A stretch of DNA of 33,050 nucleotides from a virus. This document shows, one piece after another, positions 23,568 to 30,106 of the stretch (position 1 is the stretch's first letter; the number at the start of each line of letters is the position of its first letter). Location: positions 1 to 33,050 of the IMG/VR virus record IMGVR_UViG_3300042305_001249, one strand, 5' to 3'. The notes below the pieces were generated by a model, which was given only the letters and a program-made list of their open reading frames with translations, did not search any database and had not been told where the DNA came from. The position numbers and the translations under genes are program-made.

Positions 23568-25390
23568 TTGGCCTCTTGCCAGCTATCCCCGACCTTAGCT
23601 TCAGCAAGCGGTGGAATATTACCCAACCACCGAGCTTCAGCTTCTTCCATCACGGTCTGCAGCTGGAGCGCCCACACATCAGCGTGCTCTTCCTTTACGA
23701 GCAGGATGATTTCGTCATGCACCACGCCGGCCAAACGCACCACGTCCTCCCCGTCGGCGTGGAGTAGCGGCCACAGTTTGCCAAGCGTAAGTTTGAGGAC
23801 TGCTGCACCAGCTCCTTGGATGGGAGTGTTACAGCGAGTTGTGAGTTTGTTGTGCTCACCCGGTAAAAACCGCCGCAGGCCCGAGATGCGTATGCGGATA
23901 GATGGATTTTCCTTAGCCGCATCAGCAGCGCGAGCATTTTGCTGCTGCCATTTGGAGATGCCTTTATATGCAGCGTGGAACTTTTGCCGCACCTCCGCCG
24001 CCTCATCAAGATCCATCTGGATTCCTGTTGCTGCTGCATAATTCCTGAGCCCTTTTGCCCCACTTCCGTATAACAATCCGAAGTTTGCCGACTTTGCGAT
24101 TTGCCGCTGCTCCTTCGTAACCTCATCCGGCTCAACCCCATAAATCTGCGTCGCCGTCATCGTATGAAGGTCCTGCCCCTCCTGAAACACCTCTGTCATT
24201 AAGGGATCCTGTGCTTCTGCGGCTGCCAGACGAAGCTCCATCTGCCCGTAGTCCGCTACAACCAGCTTCCAACCAGCTGGAGCTTGAACCGCAGCCCTAA
24301 ACCGTGAATCCCTAGGTACTTGCTGGAGATTCGGGGATATACACGACATGCGGCCAGTATCAGCCCCCAGTTGCATGTAGCTGGCACGAATAAACCCGTC
24401 TGCCGAGTAATTCTTCAGCAAAGTTTCCGCCATCTGCCGGCGTTTCTCTACTTTTTTCCACCGCAAATAATCCGCTACAACTTTGTGATCACCCACGTAT
24501 TCCTGAAGCGCGGAACGACTGGCACTAGGCTTCCCGTTCTTCATATCCATCGGCGGCTCACCCAACAAAGCAGTGAACTTTTTAAGAAGTTGCGCAGGAC
24601 TATTAAGGTTAAAAACATGCGGGTCCGGCTTCTTACCTTTAGGCCCCGGCTTTGTCTGGTACAACAACTTCCCGTCTAACCCGCGATGGAGCTTGTGTTC
24701 TGGCGGAAGCGCCGCATCAAAGTCCTCAATGAATTTTTCACCGACCTCCACGTTTTCGATATCTAAATCTTCAATTAGCTGCTCCAGCATCTTCTTATCA
24801 AACGGCAACCCGGTACGCCACAGCTGCGCCATTGCCGGAAGCGCCTTGCACTCAAGCTCCCACGCTGGCATCAACGCGCCAGTCGCCATCCTTTTGGTAA
24901 TCGGCTCCCATAGCTGGGTCAACACCACTACGTCCTTAGCCGCGTATTCGATCTGCTCCACGCGCAGATCACCGGACCAATCACTCTTCTGCTCTTCCTT
25001 GGAAATGTCTTGGCCGAGGTAGCGGTGAACGACGTGCTGGAGCCCGTGCTTCAGATTCGGCAGCCCGTTCGTCAGGATCCGACTAGCCAGCATCGAGCAG
25101 TAGACCTTGCCCTCTGGATAGATCTCGTGCTCTTGCAACCAGCCGAGATCGAACACAGCGTTGTGCGCCAACCACTGCCGTGGAACGCTGCAAAACTCTT
25201 CGAGCGTGATCCAGTCCTCATCGCTAAAGCTCCAGCAATCCAGCACTACTGGAGGCTTACCGAATGTCGCCAACTGCAAAAGACGAAGACCACCGAACTT
25301 CGGCTGAAGCCCAGTGGTCTCAACGTCAAACGCGACGAATGAAGCGTCATCGAGCGTGGAAAGGTGCTCGATGCCTTGGAGGATTTTCAT
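23564..25390 (-). CDS. polA: Family A DNA polymerase with 3'-5' exonuclease domain
   Basis: This 608-residue replicative polymerase has an N-terminal proofreading exonuclease with FDVETTGL (D22, E24), AHNAVFDLGWL (D81) and YAAKDVVVL (D153). The polymerase part carries TGRMSCISPNLQQVP (about 345-359), motif A VVADYGQMELRLAA (D380, with G instead of the usual S in DYSQ), motif B RQIAKSANFGLLYGSG (R429, K433, F437, Y441) and motif C GVVHDEIIL (H558, D559, E560). The residue matching E. coli F762 is Phe, the ancestral state, not the Tyr of T7-like or the Leu of many marine phage enzymes. There is no 5'-3' nuclease domain. It works with the primase-helicase gene at 30550-32946. Confidence 0.95.
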   Translation of the reverse strand: MKILQGIEHLSTLDDASFVAFDVETTGLQPKFGGLRLLQLATFGKPPVVLDCWSFSDEDWITLEEFCSVPRQWLAHNAVFDLGWLQEHEIYPEGKVYCSMLASRILTNGLPNLKHGLQHVVHRYLGQDISKEEQKSDWSGDLRVEQIEYAAKDVVVLTQLWEPITKRMATGALMPAWELECKALPAMAQLWRTGLPFDKKMLEQLIEDLDIENVEVGEKFIEDFDAALPPEHKLHRGLDGKLLYQTKPGPKGKKPDPHVFNLNSPAQLLKKFTALLGEPPMDMKNGKPSASRSALQEYVGDHKVVADYLRWKKVEKRRQMAETLLKNYSADGFIRASYMQLGADTGRMSCISPNLQQVPRDSRFRAAVQAPAGWKLVVADYGQMELRLAAAEAQDPLMTEVFQEGQDLHTMTATQIYGVEPDEVTKEQRQIAKSANFGLLYGSGAKGLRNYAAATGIQMDLDEAAEVRQKFHAAYKGISKWQQQNARAADAAKENPSIRIRISGLRRFLPGEHNKLTTRCNTPIQGAGAAVLKLTLGKLWPLLHADGEDVVRLAGVVHDEIILLVKEEHADVWALQLQTVMEEAEARWLGNIPPLAEAKVGDSWQEAK

Positions 25391-25412
25391 GCCTGGTAGG
25401 GCGTGTACCCTA

Positions 25413-25688
25413 CTACTCTAGCAGGTCGTCAACCTCTCTGGCGGAGCAAAGCACAGCCGCCGCGAGTGTCCCACCCTCGGGAAACCCAAGCAAACACCGT
25501 GCCTTCCAATGTATGCAGTTTTTGCATGGCCCCCCATCCGGCTGAGGCTTGTAACCCTGGCGCAACCGCTCCAAGCGCAGCTCCTCCCTTCCAGCCGGAC
25601 TGGAGCGATAACACTTCATACACATCACTGGGTTTGTCGTCTGCGCACCACAGCCCTGGCACGCCCTGCTGTTGATCGTGATGGCCAT
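25413..25688 (-). CDS. Small zinc-binding protein with a C..C.HW domain
   Basis: This 91-residue protein has two cysteine clusters. C10/C13 with C23/C26 form a treble-clef or ribbon-like knuckle (ACQGCG...VMCMKCY). The C-terminal one is C55, C58, H60, C65 and C81 in CKNCIHWKARCLLGFPEGGT followed by a cysteine. The second cluster is shared with the gene upstream (25688-26191). The start lies in a TAATG overlap with that gene. Metal binding is inferred from the Cys/His spacing. The cellular role is unknown. Confidence 0.65.
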   Translation of the reverse strand: MAITINSRACQGCGAQTTNPVMCMKCYRSSPAGREELRLERLRQGYKPQPDGGPCKNCIHWKARCLLGFPEGGTLAAAVLCSAREVDDLLE

Positions 25689-26191
25689 TACTCATCAGCT
25701 TGATAGAAGGAACATTCGATGGCAAAAGTCCCGCCAGCTTCTGGAACATCCAAGCTGCACCGCTTCTGCCACCAGTGCGCACAATCTCGACACGTAATTT
25801 TTGTACTGCGAATAGTCGGCACAGACCCTAAAGCTTTAACTTGTGCAGCCCGCCGTGGAAGTTCCGGCCACAAATCCTTGTACGCCCGCCCTGTCCTTAT
25901 CTGACTAACGGACTGGGGCACAACACCTAATAGCCGCGCCAACTTCACGTTGTCACGCTTATCCGTAAGAATCAGCTTGACCTCTTCGGGCGTCAACTGT
26001 CTTGTCTCCAGGGGCTTGTTGTCCGACTTGTGCGTTGGAACAACTTCCCGCTTGAGTTTTTTGTCGTAGTAGACATTCCATCTGTACCCGCAACACTTAC
26101 AGCGGAAGCGATACGAACGGATCGTCGACCCGTTTCTCCAGTTGTACGTGTTGATGATTCTGCGAAAACTGTGAGTGCAATAGTTAGCCAT
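25688..26191 (-). CDS. Zinc ribbon / helix-turn-helix regulator-like protein with a shared C-terminal zinc domain
   Basis: This 167-residue protein has three parts. Residues 1-45 form a zinc ribbon-like part (CTHSFRR...FRCKCCGYRWNVYY; C5, C31, C33, C34). Residues 66-105 are a helix-turn-helix (LTPEEVKLILTDKRDNVKLA, then RLLGVVPQSVSQIRTGRAY). Residues 130-160 are a Cys/His cluster (CRDCAHWWQKRCSLDVPEAG; C134, C137, H139, C145, C160). I recall the last motif from many cyanophage proteins of unknown role. The layout suggests a DNA-binding regulator. It ends in a TAATG overlap with the smaller protein that repeats the last domain. Confidence 0.65.
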   Translation of the reverse strand: MANYCTHSFRRIINTYNWRNGSTIRSYRFRCKCCGYRWNVYYDKKLKREVVPTHKSDNKPLETRQLTPEEVKLILTDKRDNVKLARLLGVVPQSVSQIRTGRAYKDLWPELPRRAAQVKALGSVPTIRSTKITCRDCAHWWQKRCSLDVPEAGGTFAIECSFYQADE

Positions 26192-26348
26192 TCCAGTGCC
26201 GAATAACTCCTGCGCAAATGAAAATGTTTGTAGTCATGTAAGCCAGCAAGATGCAAAAACGCACCAGTGCAACCTGATCAGCGATCCGATTGTGCTGGTG
26301 CGCCTTCTCACCCAACGCCTTGGCGACAATCCGCCACCAGTGCCGCAT
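26184..26348 (-). CDS. Small membrane protein
   Basis: The 54-residue version starts at ATG 26348 in a TGATG overlap with the upstream gene: MRHWWRIVAKALGEKAHQHN, then RIADQVALVRFCILLAYMTT, then NIFICAGVIRHWNG. A single membrane segment spans about residues 27-48 and a basic aromatic N-terminus precedes it. I recall the RHWWR...ALGEKA...VIRHW pattern from cyanophage small membrane proteins. A longer frame exists upstream but overlaps the previous gene by a further 33 bases. Confidence 0.6.
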   Translation of the reverse strand: MRHWWRIVAKALGEKAHQHNRIADQVALVRFCILLAYMTTNIFICAGVIRHWNG

Positions 26349-26548
26349 CAATCCAACCGAAGCACATTGGCCAACGCACAACGCTCTTCAAATGAAAGCC
26401 GCTGGAGCGCGTCGCTTGTGGCCTTCAAAAAAGCAACAGCAACGTACCCAGGAAAGAAAAGCGCCAGCAAGCCTATAGCAGCGTAAGCCAGACGAATCTG
26501 CCACGACATGTTGGCGCCTAGCAAAGCCATCATCTGATTGTCAGTCAT
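26348..26548 (-). CDS. Small hydrophobic protein
   Basis: This 66-residue protein opens MTDNQMMALLGANMSWQIRL, then has a membrane segment AYAAIGLLALFFPGYVAVAF and a helical tail LKATSDALQRLSFEERCALA. It overlaps the upstream DUF3310 gene by 8 bases and is coupled to the next membrane protein by TGATG. The two membrane proteins are therefore probably made together. The function is unknown. Confidence 0.55.
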   Translation of the reverse strand: MTDNQMMALLGANMSWQIRLAYAAIGLLALFFPGYVAVAFLKATSDALQRLSFEERCALANVLRLD

Positions 26549-26783
26549 TCTTGTAAGGCTCAGTAGCGAGAGTGTTAATCAAGCGGTTCAAGTACCAGCG
26601 ACATTTCATCGCATCTTCCAGCGGATCTTTTTTCAGCCACATCCGACTGAGGTACTTAAGACACTGCCACTGGAGCGAACCAGTGCGAGCATCAGGCGCA
26701 TGTTGCACCCAATCCTCCAACACCTCAATTACCTCAGTCTTCCCCGCCGTGTAATGCGAGGGATGGTCAACTGAATTACTCAT
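26541..26783 (-). CDS. DUF3310 protein (nucleotide kinase-like, T7 gp1.7-related)
   Basis: This 80-residue protein begins MSNSVDHPSHYTAGKTEVIE. The VNHPSHY..G..EvIe start followed by LQWQCLKYLSRMWLKKDPLEDAMKCRWYLNRLI is the DUF3310 signature (family that includes T7 gp1.7, reported as a dGMP/dTMP kinase). I chose ATG 26783, which lies in an ATGA overlap with the dCTP deaminase stop. The longer upstream frame is a shadow of that gene. Being next to a nucleotide deaminase fits a role in dNTP supply. Confidence 0.85.
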   Translation of the reverse strand: MSNSVDHPSHYTAGKTEVIEVLEDWVQHAPDARTGSLQWQCLKYLSRMWLKKDPLEDAMKCRWYLNRLINTLATEPYKND

Positions 26784-27289
26784 CCTTTGGAAGCCTGAAC
26801 AGCAGTGTCGCCGTGATAGCGACCAGTAACCGAGTAACTTTTGCCGGGCAGCATCGACATCTTGTGGAACACAATCTGCGCGATACGCATCCCCGGCCAC
26901 AACGGAACAGCGTGCATGGACCTAGCGTTTTGCAGTTCCAGCGTTAACCGCCCTTTGTACCCAGGGTCGATGTACCCGGCAAGAAGATGCTCAATTCCTT
27001 CCCTGGCACGACTCGACTTAAGCGCCAGCTGCCCAGCGACACAATCCGGGAAATCAAACTCCTCCATGGTCTCGGCCAGCACAAATTCGTGGGGCTGGAG
27101 CATGAACGGCTTTTCCTTCGTGTGCCCAGCAATGGAGTAGGGCACCAGGCTGGTGGTGGTCGGTAGCTCCACCAGCAGATTCTCACCAAGTCTCACATCA
27201 AGACTGGCGGGATTAACCAACTCCTGGAGAAACGGCGAGACCAAGCCCCGCCGCGCCAGGTTGTGGATCTCATGATCACAGTGGATCAT
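26780..27289 (-). CDS. dcd: dCTP deaminase / dUTPase-superfamily protein
   Basis: This 169-residue protein has NPASLDVRLG (residues 26-35), KSSRAREG (91-98, the R/K-S-S-x-A-R substrate loop), AGYIDPGYKGRLTLEL (104-119, catalytic Glu E118) and GMRIAQIVF (133-141), followed by GRYHGDTAVQASKG, the mobile C-terminal lid. This order and spacing fit dCTP deaminase. Bifunctional dCTP deaminase-dUTPase activity cannot be separated by sight. It would make dUMP precursor for dTTP. It overlaps the DUF3310 gene (ATGA) and the upstream helix-turn-helix gene (one base). Confidence 0.9.
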   Translation of the reverse strand: MIHCDHEIHNLARRGLVSPFLQELVNPASLDVRLGENLLVELPTTTSLVPYSIAGHTKEKPFMLQPHEFVLAETMEEFDFPDCVAGQLALKSSRAREGIEHLLAGYIDPGYKGRLTLELQNARSMHAVPLWPGMRIAQIVFHKMSMLPGKSYSVTGRYHGDTAVQASKG

Positions 27290-27699
27290 CAGTCAGCCAC
27301 CACAACCGGAGTGGGCTGCTGAATCTGGACGTGTTTCCACGTCTTATTCCACTTGATGCAGTTGATCGTGGTGATGTGGACGCCAAACTCACGGGCAATC
27401 GCCGCAACAGACTTCCCACCCGCAGCCAACTGGCGCTTGATCTCAATCACCTTGCCTTCAGTCAACACCGCATGACCACGCTTGCCCTTGCGGCTAGACA
27501 CACGAGTCTTACTTTGAGACTTGGCCTTTTGTACGGACGTTGCCCGAACGATTTTTTCGCCAGCGGGCAGGGGGATGGTCTGCTTGGGCTTGGTCAGATC
27601 CAGCTGAACGTGCTGGGACGTCTCCAGTGCAAACCGTGCTGCGTCAAGTGCTTTTGAGATTTGGTCGAACTGGGATTCGGAGAGAACGTACATGTTCAT
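27289..27699 (-). CDS. Helix-turn-helix DNA-binding protein
   Basis: This 136-residue protein has an N-terminal helical part (LSESQFDQISKALDAARFALETSQ), a basic linker (KAKSQSKTRVSSRKGKRGH) and a C-terminal resolvase/homeodomain-like helix-turn-helix (LTEGKVIEIKRQLAAGGKSV, then AAIAREFGVHITTINCIKWN). A short repeat-binding regulator is likely. The start could also be the ATG at 27693 (second Met). The stop overlaps the dCTP deaminase start. The 33-base gap to the upstream gene has no clear promoter. Confidence 0.65.
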   Translation of the reverse strand: MNMYVLSESQFDQISKALDAARFALETSQHVQLDLTKPKQTIPLPAGEKIVRATSVQKAKSQSKTRVSSRKGKRGHAVLTEGKVIEIKRQLAAGGKSVAAIAREFGVHITTINCIKWNKTWKHVQIQQPTPVVVAD

Positions 27700-27732
27700 G
27701 AGTAGGAACGTGGGTAGTGTAGTAGAGAAGCC

Positions 27733-27990
27733 TCAGTTTTGAAGCTCTAGCTTGATGGCGGCTTGGAAATAGCCGGCCACCTTAAGGCGACGGTAGACAG
27801 AACCGCCTTCCTCGCTTTGCTTGTTCTCCACTGCGTCGTAGTCACGACGAGCTTCCTCTAGGGAAGCCATTGTCTCGATGTTGAGCATGTTCAGCTCGCT
27901 ATCGGACAGCTCGGACAACTTATCGAGGTACACCGTCTTCCCGCCTAGCAGATAGGAGCGGTAGAAGGGCACCATTGAAGTTTCAGTCAT
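27733..27990 (-). CDS. Hypothetical small acidic protein
   Basis: The 85-residue version starts at ATG 27990: MTETSMVPFYRSYLLGGKTV, then YLDKLSELSDSELNMLNIET, then helical MASLEEARRDYDAVENKQSE and VYRRLKVAGYFQAAIKLELQ. A longer frame upstream is a shadow of the preceding gene. The composition suggests a helical hairpin. The function is unknown. Confidence 0.55.
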   Translation of the reverse strand: MTETSMVPFYRSYLLGGKTVYLDKLSELSDSELNMLNIETMASLEEARRDYDAVENKQSEEGGSVYRRLKVAGYFQAAIKLELQN

Positions 27991-28006
27991 TCGTGTTGGA
28001 TCGAGT

Positions 28007-28192
28007 TCAGCCGAAGTAAGCGCGGCGGCGCTCTTCGACCCAGGCATCGTACTCAGCTGGATCAGCAAACCTATGCTTGAACACGTCCGGCACCTGCGTT
28101 GAGGGCTTGCGTGGGACGCTGCGAAGCTCTCGCAGATCGTTGTCGTTGTAGCCCCGCGATTGGCGGTAGTAGTCGGCGTACCAGTCAGTCAT
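28007..28192 (-). CDS. Hypothetical small protein
   Basis: This 61-residue protein reads MTDWYADYYRQSRGYNDNDL, then RELRSVPRKPSTQVPDVFKH, then RFADPAEYDAWVEERRRAYF. It is rich in Tyr, Arg and Asp. It starts in an ATGA overlap with the upstream gene. No motif is recognised. Confidence 0.5.
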   Translation of the reverse strand: MTDWYADYYRQSRGYNDNDLRELRSVPRKPSTQVPDVFKHRFADPAEYDAWVEERRRAYFG

Positions 28193-28515
28193 GCGAAATA
28201 GTTGGGATCTTGCTGGCGTATCCGGGTGAGATCCGTGAGTCTCAACTTGAGAATCTCGTGGATCGCCAGCTGTGCAAGTCGAGTGGAGCTGATTGTGTCA
28301 CTCGTGGCGAAAACGTAAATTAGGTGGCGGTAAAGCTGGGTCAAGGTGCGAACCCGGACCCAGTGCGTATCCCCCGGTATGGGCTCTAGACCTACTTCCC
28401 AGTCGTCGTAGTCGTCTTGGTTACGTAGGTCACGAGCTTCAGACGTCCCAATCAGACGTGTCGAGTGGAGTCCAGTCGTCGACGCGATCTGTGAGCATGG
28501 CCCGGAGTTCGGCAT
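28189..28515 (-). CDS. Hypothetical small protein, start uncertain
   Basis: The frame gives 108 residues from ATG 28515. The last 75 or so (DDYDDWEVGLEPIPGDTHWV, then RVRTLTQLYRHLIYVFATSD, then RLAQLAIHEILKLRLTDLTR) look like a folded helical protein. The first 25 overlap the end of the upstream gene by 77 bases and look like its shadow. No ATG, GTG or TTG is available in frame between 28515 and the folded part, so either the long overlap is real or a rare start (for example ATT) is used. Confidence 0.5.
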   Translation of the reverse strand: MPNSGPCSQIASTTGLHSTRLIGTSEARDLRNQDDYDDWEVGLEPIPGDTHWVRVRTLTQLYRHLIYVFATSDTISSTRLAQLAIHEILKLRLTDLTRIRQQDPNYFA

Positions 28516-28696
28516 CTGTCGCTGGAATCAAGTCTTCATCTGAAAAGTAGAGGGTGCCTCGGCACAAGGCAGGCCCCCACTCCGCTGGCTCAAAGGCGGT
28601 CTGCGCATAACGCACCACCATGTCGTCAACAACGGCATCGACCACAAGATGGTCGCCTTCAAAGCGCAGCTCCTCAATGCTCTGTACCTGGCTCAT
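28439..28696 (-). CDS. Hypothetical small acidic protein
   Basis: The 85-residue version starts at ATG 28696: MSQVQSIEELRFEGDHLVVD, then AVVDDMVVRYAQTAFEPAEW, then LCRGTLYFSDEDLIPATDAE. Alternating hydrophobic strands with acidic loops suggest a small beta sandwich or barrel. The start overlaps the upstream stop by 4 bases. The long frame upstream is a shadow. Confidence 0.5.
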   Translation of the reverse strand: MSQVQSIEELRFEGDHLVVDAVVDDMVVRYAQTAFEPAEWGPALCRGTLYFSDEDLIPATDAELRAMLTDRVDDWTPLDTSDWDV

Positions 28697-28935
28697 TTGA
28701 CCTCCTGTGCAGTTTCGCTGGGAAGCAGGGACTCCATCCACTGATCCCACGACATTTTCAAGAATTGCTCCAGCTCTAGGAGCTGGGCCACCTGCTTCTC
28801 CTCGTAGTTGGTGTTGAGACCGAGGCCCTTGTAACGGGTGATCTGCAACTGGAGCGAGTGCCTGGCCCAGCCGACGGCGTAGTACCAGGGGCTGAGGTCT
28901 GTGTTGGAGACTTTGGCTTGGAATGGTTCGTACAT
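28693..28935 (-). CDS. Hypothetical small protein
   Basis: This 80-residue protein reads MYEPFQAKVSNTDLSPWYYA, then VGWARHSLQLQITRYKGLGL, then NTNYEEKQVAQLLELEQFLK. It is the first gene after the hairpin-rich gap (28936-29159), so its promoter is expected in that gap. No family is recognised. Confidence 0.5.
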   Translation of the reverse strand: MYEPFQAKVSNTDLSPWYYAVGWARHSLQLQITRYKGLGLNTNYEEKQVAQLLELEQFLKMSWDQWMESLLPSETAQEVK

Positions 28936-29159
28936 TGTTAATCAGTAATGAAGGGCTCGCCGGGGCGGGCTTGCCCTTAGTGTTGCACACAAGCCGCCCA
29001 AGCGCAAGGGCGGCCTGTTGCTTTTCTTCACAACCGCGAAAGCGGCTGGGACTGGCTACGCTTTTGGCCCTAGACCTTTTTTGAGGGATCTAGGCGGTCC
29101 AGTAGCAGCCGGCTGCGGGAAAAAAGGTGGACACCGCGTGAGGACCCACCACCGGCTAC
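28936..29159. other. Hairpin-rich noncoding stretch between two minus-strand gene groups
   Basis: No convincing gene was found here on either strand. It holds four clear inverted repeats: GCCGCCC/GGGCGGC (28993-28999 and 29008-29014), CCGC-GAAA-GCGG with a GNRA loop on the plus strand (29034-29045), CCTAGA/TCTAGG (29069-29074 and 29089-29094), and the 12-base palindrome GCAGCCGGCTGC (29105-29116). Read on the minus strand, GGTGG...CCACC followed by six T (about 29120-29145) could terminate transcripts coming from the gene at 29160-29366. A promoter for 28693-28935 probably lies to the left of it. Confidence 0.45.
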
Positions 29160-29366
29160 CTATTTGCCGTAACGCGCCAGCACAGCACGGAGTCCTGCTG
29201 CCTGCGCATACGGCCCTTGGCGGATCGGGTGGGCGTAGTACGCCTCCCGATAGACCTTGCACAGCTCAAAGTCGCTGGGGCCTTCCTGCTCCTCGGACTC
29301 AAGCTGCTCCACCGCACCATCAGGCGGCAGCACTGTCTCGCCAAAATCTGGAACGCAGTCAGTCAT
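29160..29366 (-). CDS. Hypothetical small acidic protein
   Basis: This 68-residue protein reads MTDCVPDFGETVLPPDGAVE, then QLESEEQEGPSDFELCKVYR, then EAYYAHPIRQGPYAQAAGLR. It overlaps the upstream gene by 8 bases. The C-terminal half (ELCKVYREAYYAHP...AGLRAVLARYG) is helical and looks conserved. A possible terminator follows within 50 bases. The function is unknown. Confidence 0.5.
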   Translation of the reverse strand: MTDCVPDFGETVLPPDGAVEQLESEEQEGPSDFELCKVYREAYYAHPIRQGPYAQAAGLRAVLARYGK

Positions 29367-29664
29367 CGAGCTGCTCCAATGCGCGGCGGATGGTGACTAC
29401 GTGCTCATGGCTAAGACCTTGATCATCAGCGCCATGCAATGCAGCAAGCGCTTGCTCCTTCAAGCTCGGCGGCTTGGGGCGGCGGGTATTGCGAAGGTTG
29501 TCTACGCCTTGGATCCCCCAGCGCTGCAGTTGGTCCAGACACGCCTCAAGCTCCTGATCAGCACCCCATTGGGCGGCTTGGCGGGATAGGGCGTACTTGG
29601 TGGAGTGATCTTGCATCCACTGCTCTATTAGGTGCGGCGGCGGAGTGATGGAGTGTTCAGTCAT
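29359..29664 (-). CDS. Conserved small protein, copy 2 of a tandem pair (ITPPP...RRALEQLDD)
   Basis: The 101-residue version starts at ATG 29664: MTEHSITPPPHLIEQWMQDH, then RQAAQWGADQELEACLDQLQ, then TRRPKPPSLKEQALAALHGA, ending IRRALEQLDD. It is the paralogue of the gene just upstream (29657-29986) along its whole length, with 8 bases of overlap between the two. I recall this as a small protein found repeatedly in cyanophages and cyanobacteria. There is no known function. Confidence 0.65.
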   Translation of the reverse strand: MTEHSITPPPHLIEQWMQDHSTKYALSRQAAQWGADQELEACLDQLQRWGIQGVDNLRNTRRPKPPSLKEQALAALHGADDQGLSHEHVVTIRRALEQLDD

Positions 29665-29986
29665 CGAGTTGCTCCAGTGCGCGGCGGATGGTGTCTGCAC
29701 CAAGTTGAGTAGAGCTGTTATTGAGAATGTGAGCTAACGCCTCTAACGCCTGGTCCTTCAAGCTCGGCGGCTTGGGGCGACGGGCGGCACGGAGTTGCCG
29801 AGATTCACCAGACCAACCTTCTCGATCCAGCCACTCACAGCACGCATACAGCTCCTGGTCTGCGCCCCAGCGGGAGGCGTAAGTAGCAAATTTCATCTTG
29901 ATTTCAAACATTCCGGAAGCGGTTAGTGCCTCGTCGGACCACGCCTGTACCAGCTCAGGCGGTGGGGTGATTGGATGCTGTGCCAT
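29657..29986 (-). CDS. Conserved small protein, copy 1 of a tandem pair (ITPPP...RRALEQLDD)
   Basis: This 109-residue protein reads MAQHPITPPPELVQAWSDEA, then FATYASRWGADQELYACCEW, then LRAARRPKPPSLKDQALEAL, ending IRRALEQLDD. It is the first gene downstream of the tRNA-like stretch. A perfect 8+8 inverted repeat (29988-30005) ends one base before its ATG, and no Shine-Dalgarno is visible, so expression may be controlled by the palindrome. Confidence 0.65.
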   Translation of the reverse strand: MAQHPITPPPELVQAWSDEALTASGMFEIKMKFATYASRWGADQELYACCEWLDREGWSGESRQLRAARRPKPPSLKDQALEALAHILNNSSTQLGADTIRRALEQLDD

Positions 29987-29987
29987 T

Positions 29988-30005
29988 ACATAAAAGTTTT
30001 TATGT
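29988..30005. promoter_or_regulatory. Palindrome touching the start codon of the tandem-pair gene
   Basis: ACATAAAA-GT-TTTTATGT is a perfect 8+8 inverted repeat with a 2-base spacer. Read on the minus strand it ends one base before ATG 29986, and also forms ATG-TAA overlapping the true start (ATGTAATGG). It could be an operator for a dimeric repressor or an mRNA hairpin that blocks the start. Confidence 0.45.
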
Positions 30006-30007
30006 TA

Positions 30008-30028
30008 GGTACGAAAGCTAGTCGTACC
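30008..30028. promoter_or_regulatory. Second inverted repeat next to the palindrome
   Basis: GGTACGA (30008-30014) and TCGTACC (30022-30028) form a perfect 7-bp stem with a 7-base loop. On the minus strand it lies between the tRNA-like element and the gene start at 29986. It may be a processing stem, an operator or part of a leader fold. A third stem, TGCAGC/GCTGCA (30081-30086 and 30096-30101), lies closer to the tRNA-like element. Confidence 0.4.
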
Positions 30029-30106
30029 AGTGGATTTGGGGTGAGGGGCGTACAAAGGTTTATGGGCGAGTTGCGTTTAATGCAGCCCCGACCGAGCTGC
30101 ACCCCT

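Noticed and set aside
23439-24041. Plus-strand open frame of 200 codons opposite the polymerase
   Set aside because: The minus-strand polymerase has all catalytic motifs here. The plus frame is Ser/Ala-rich antisense shadow.
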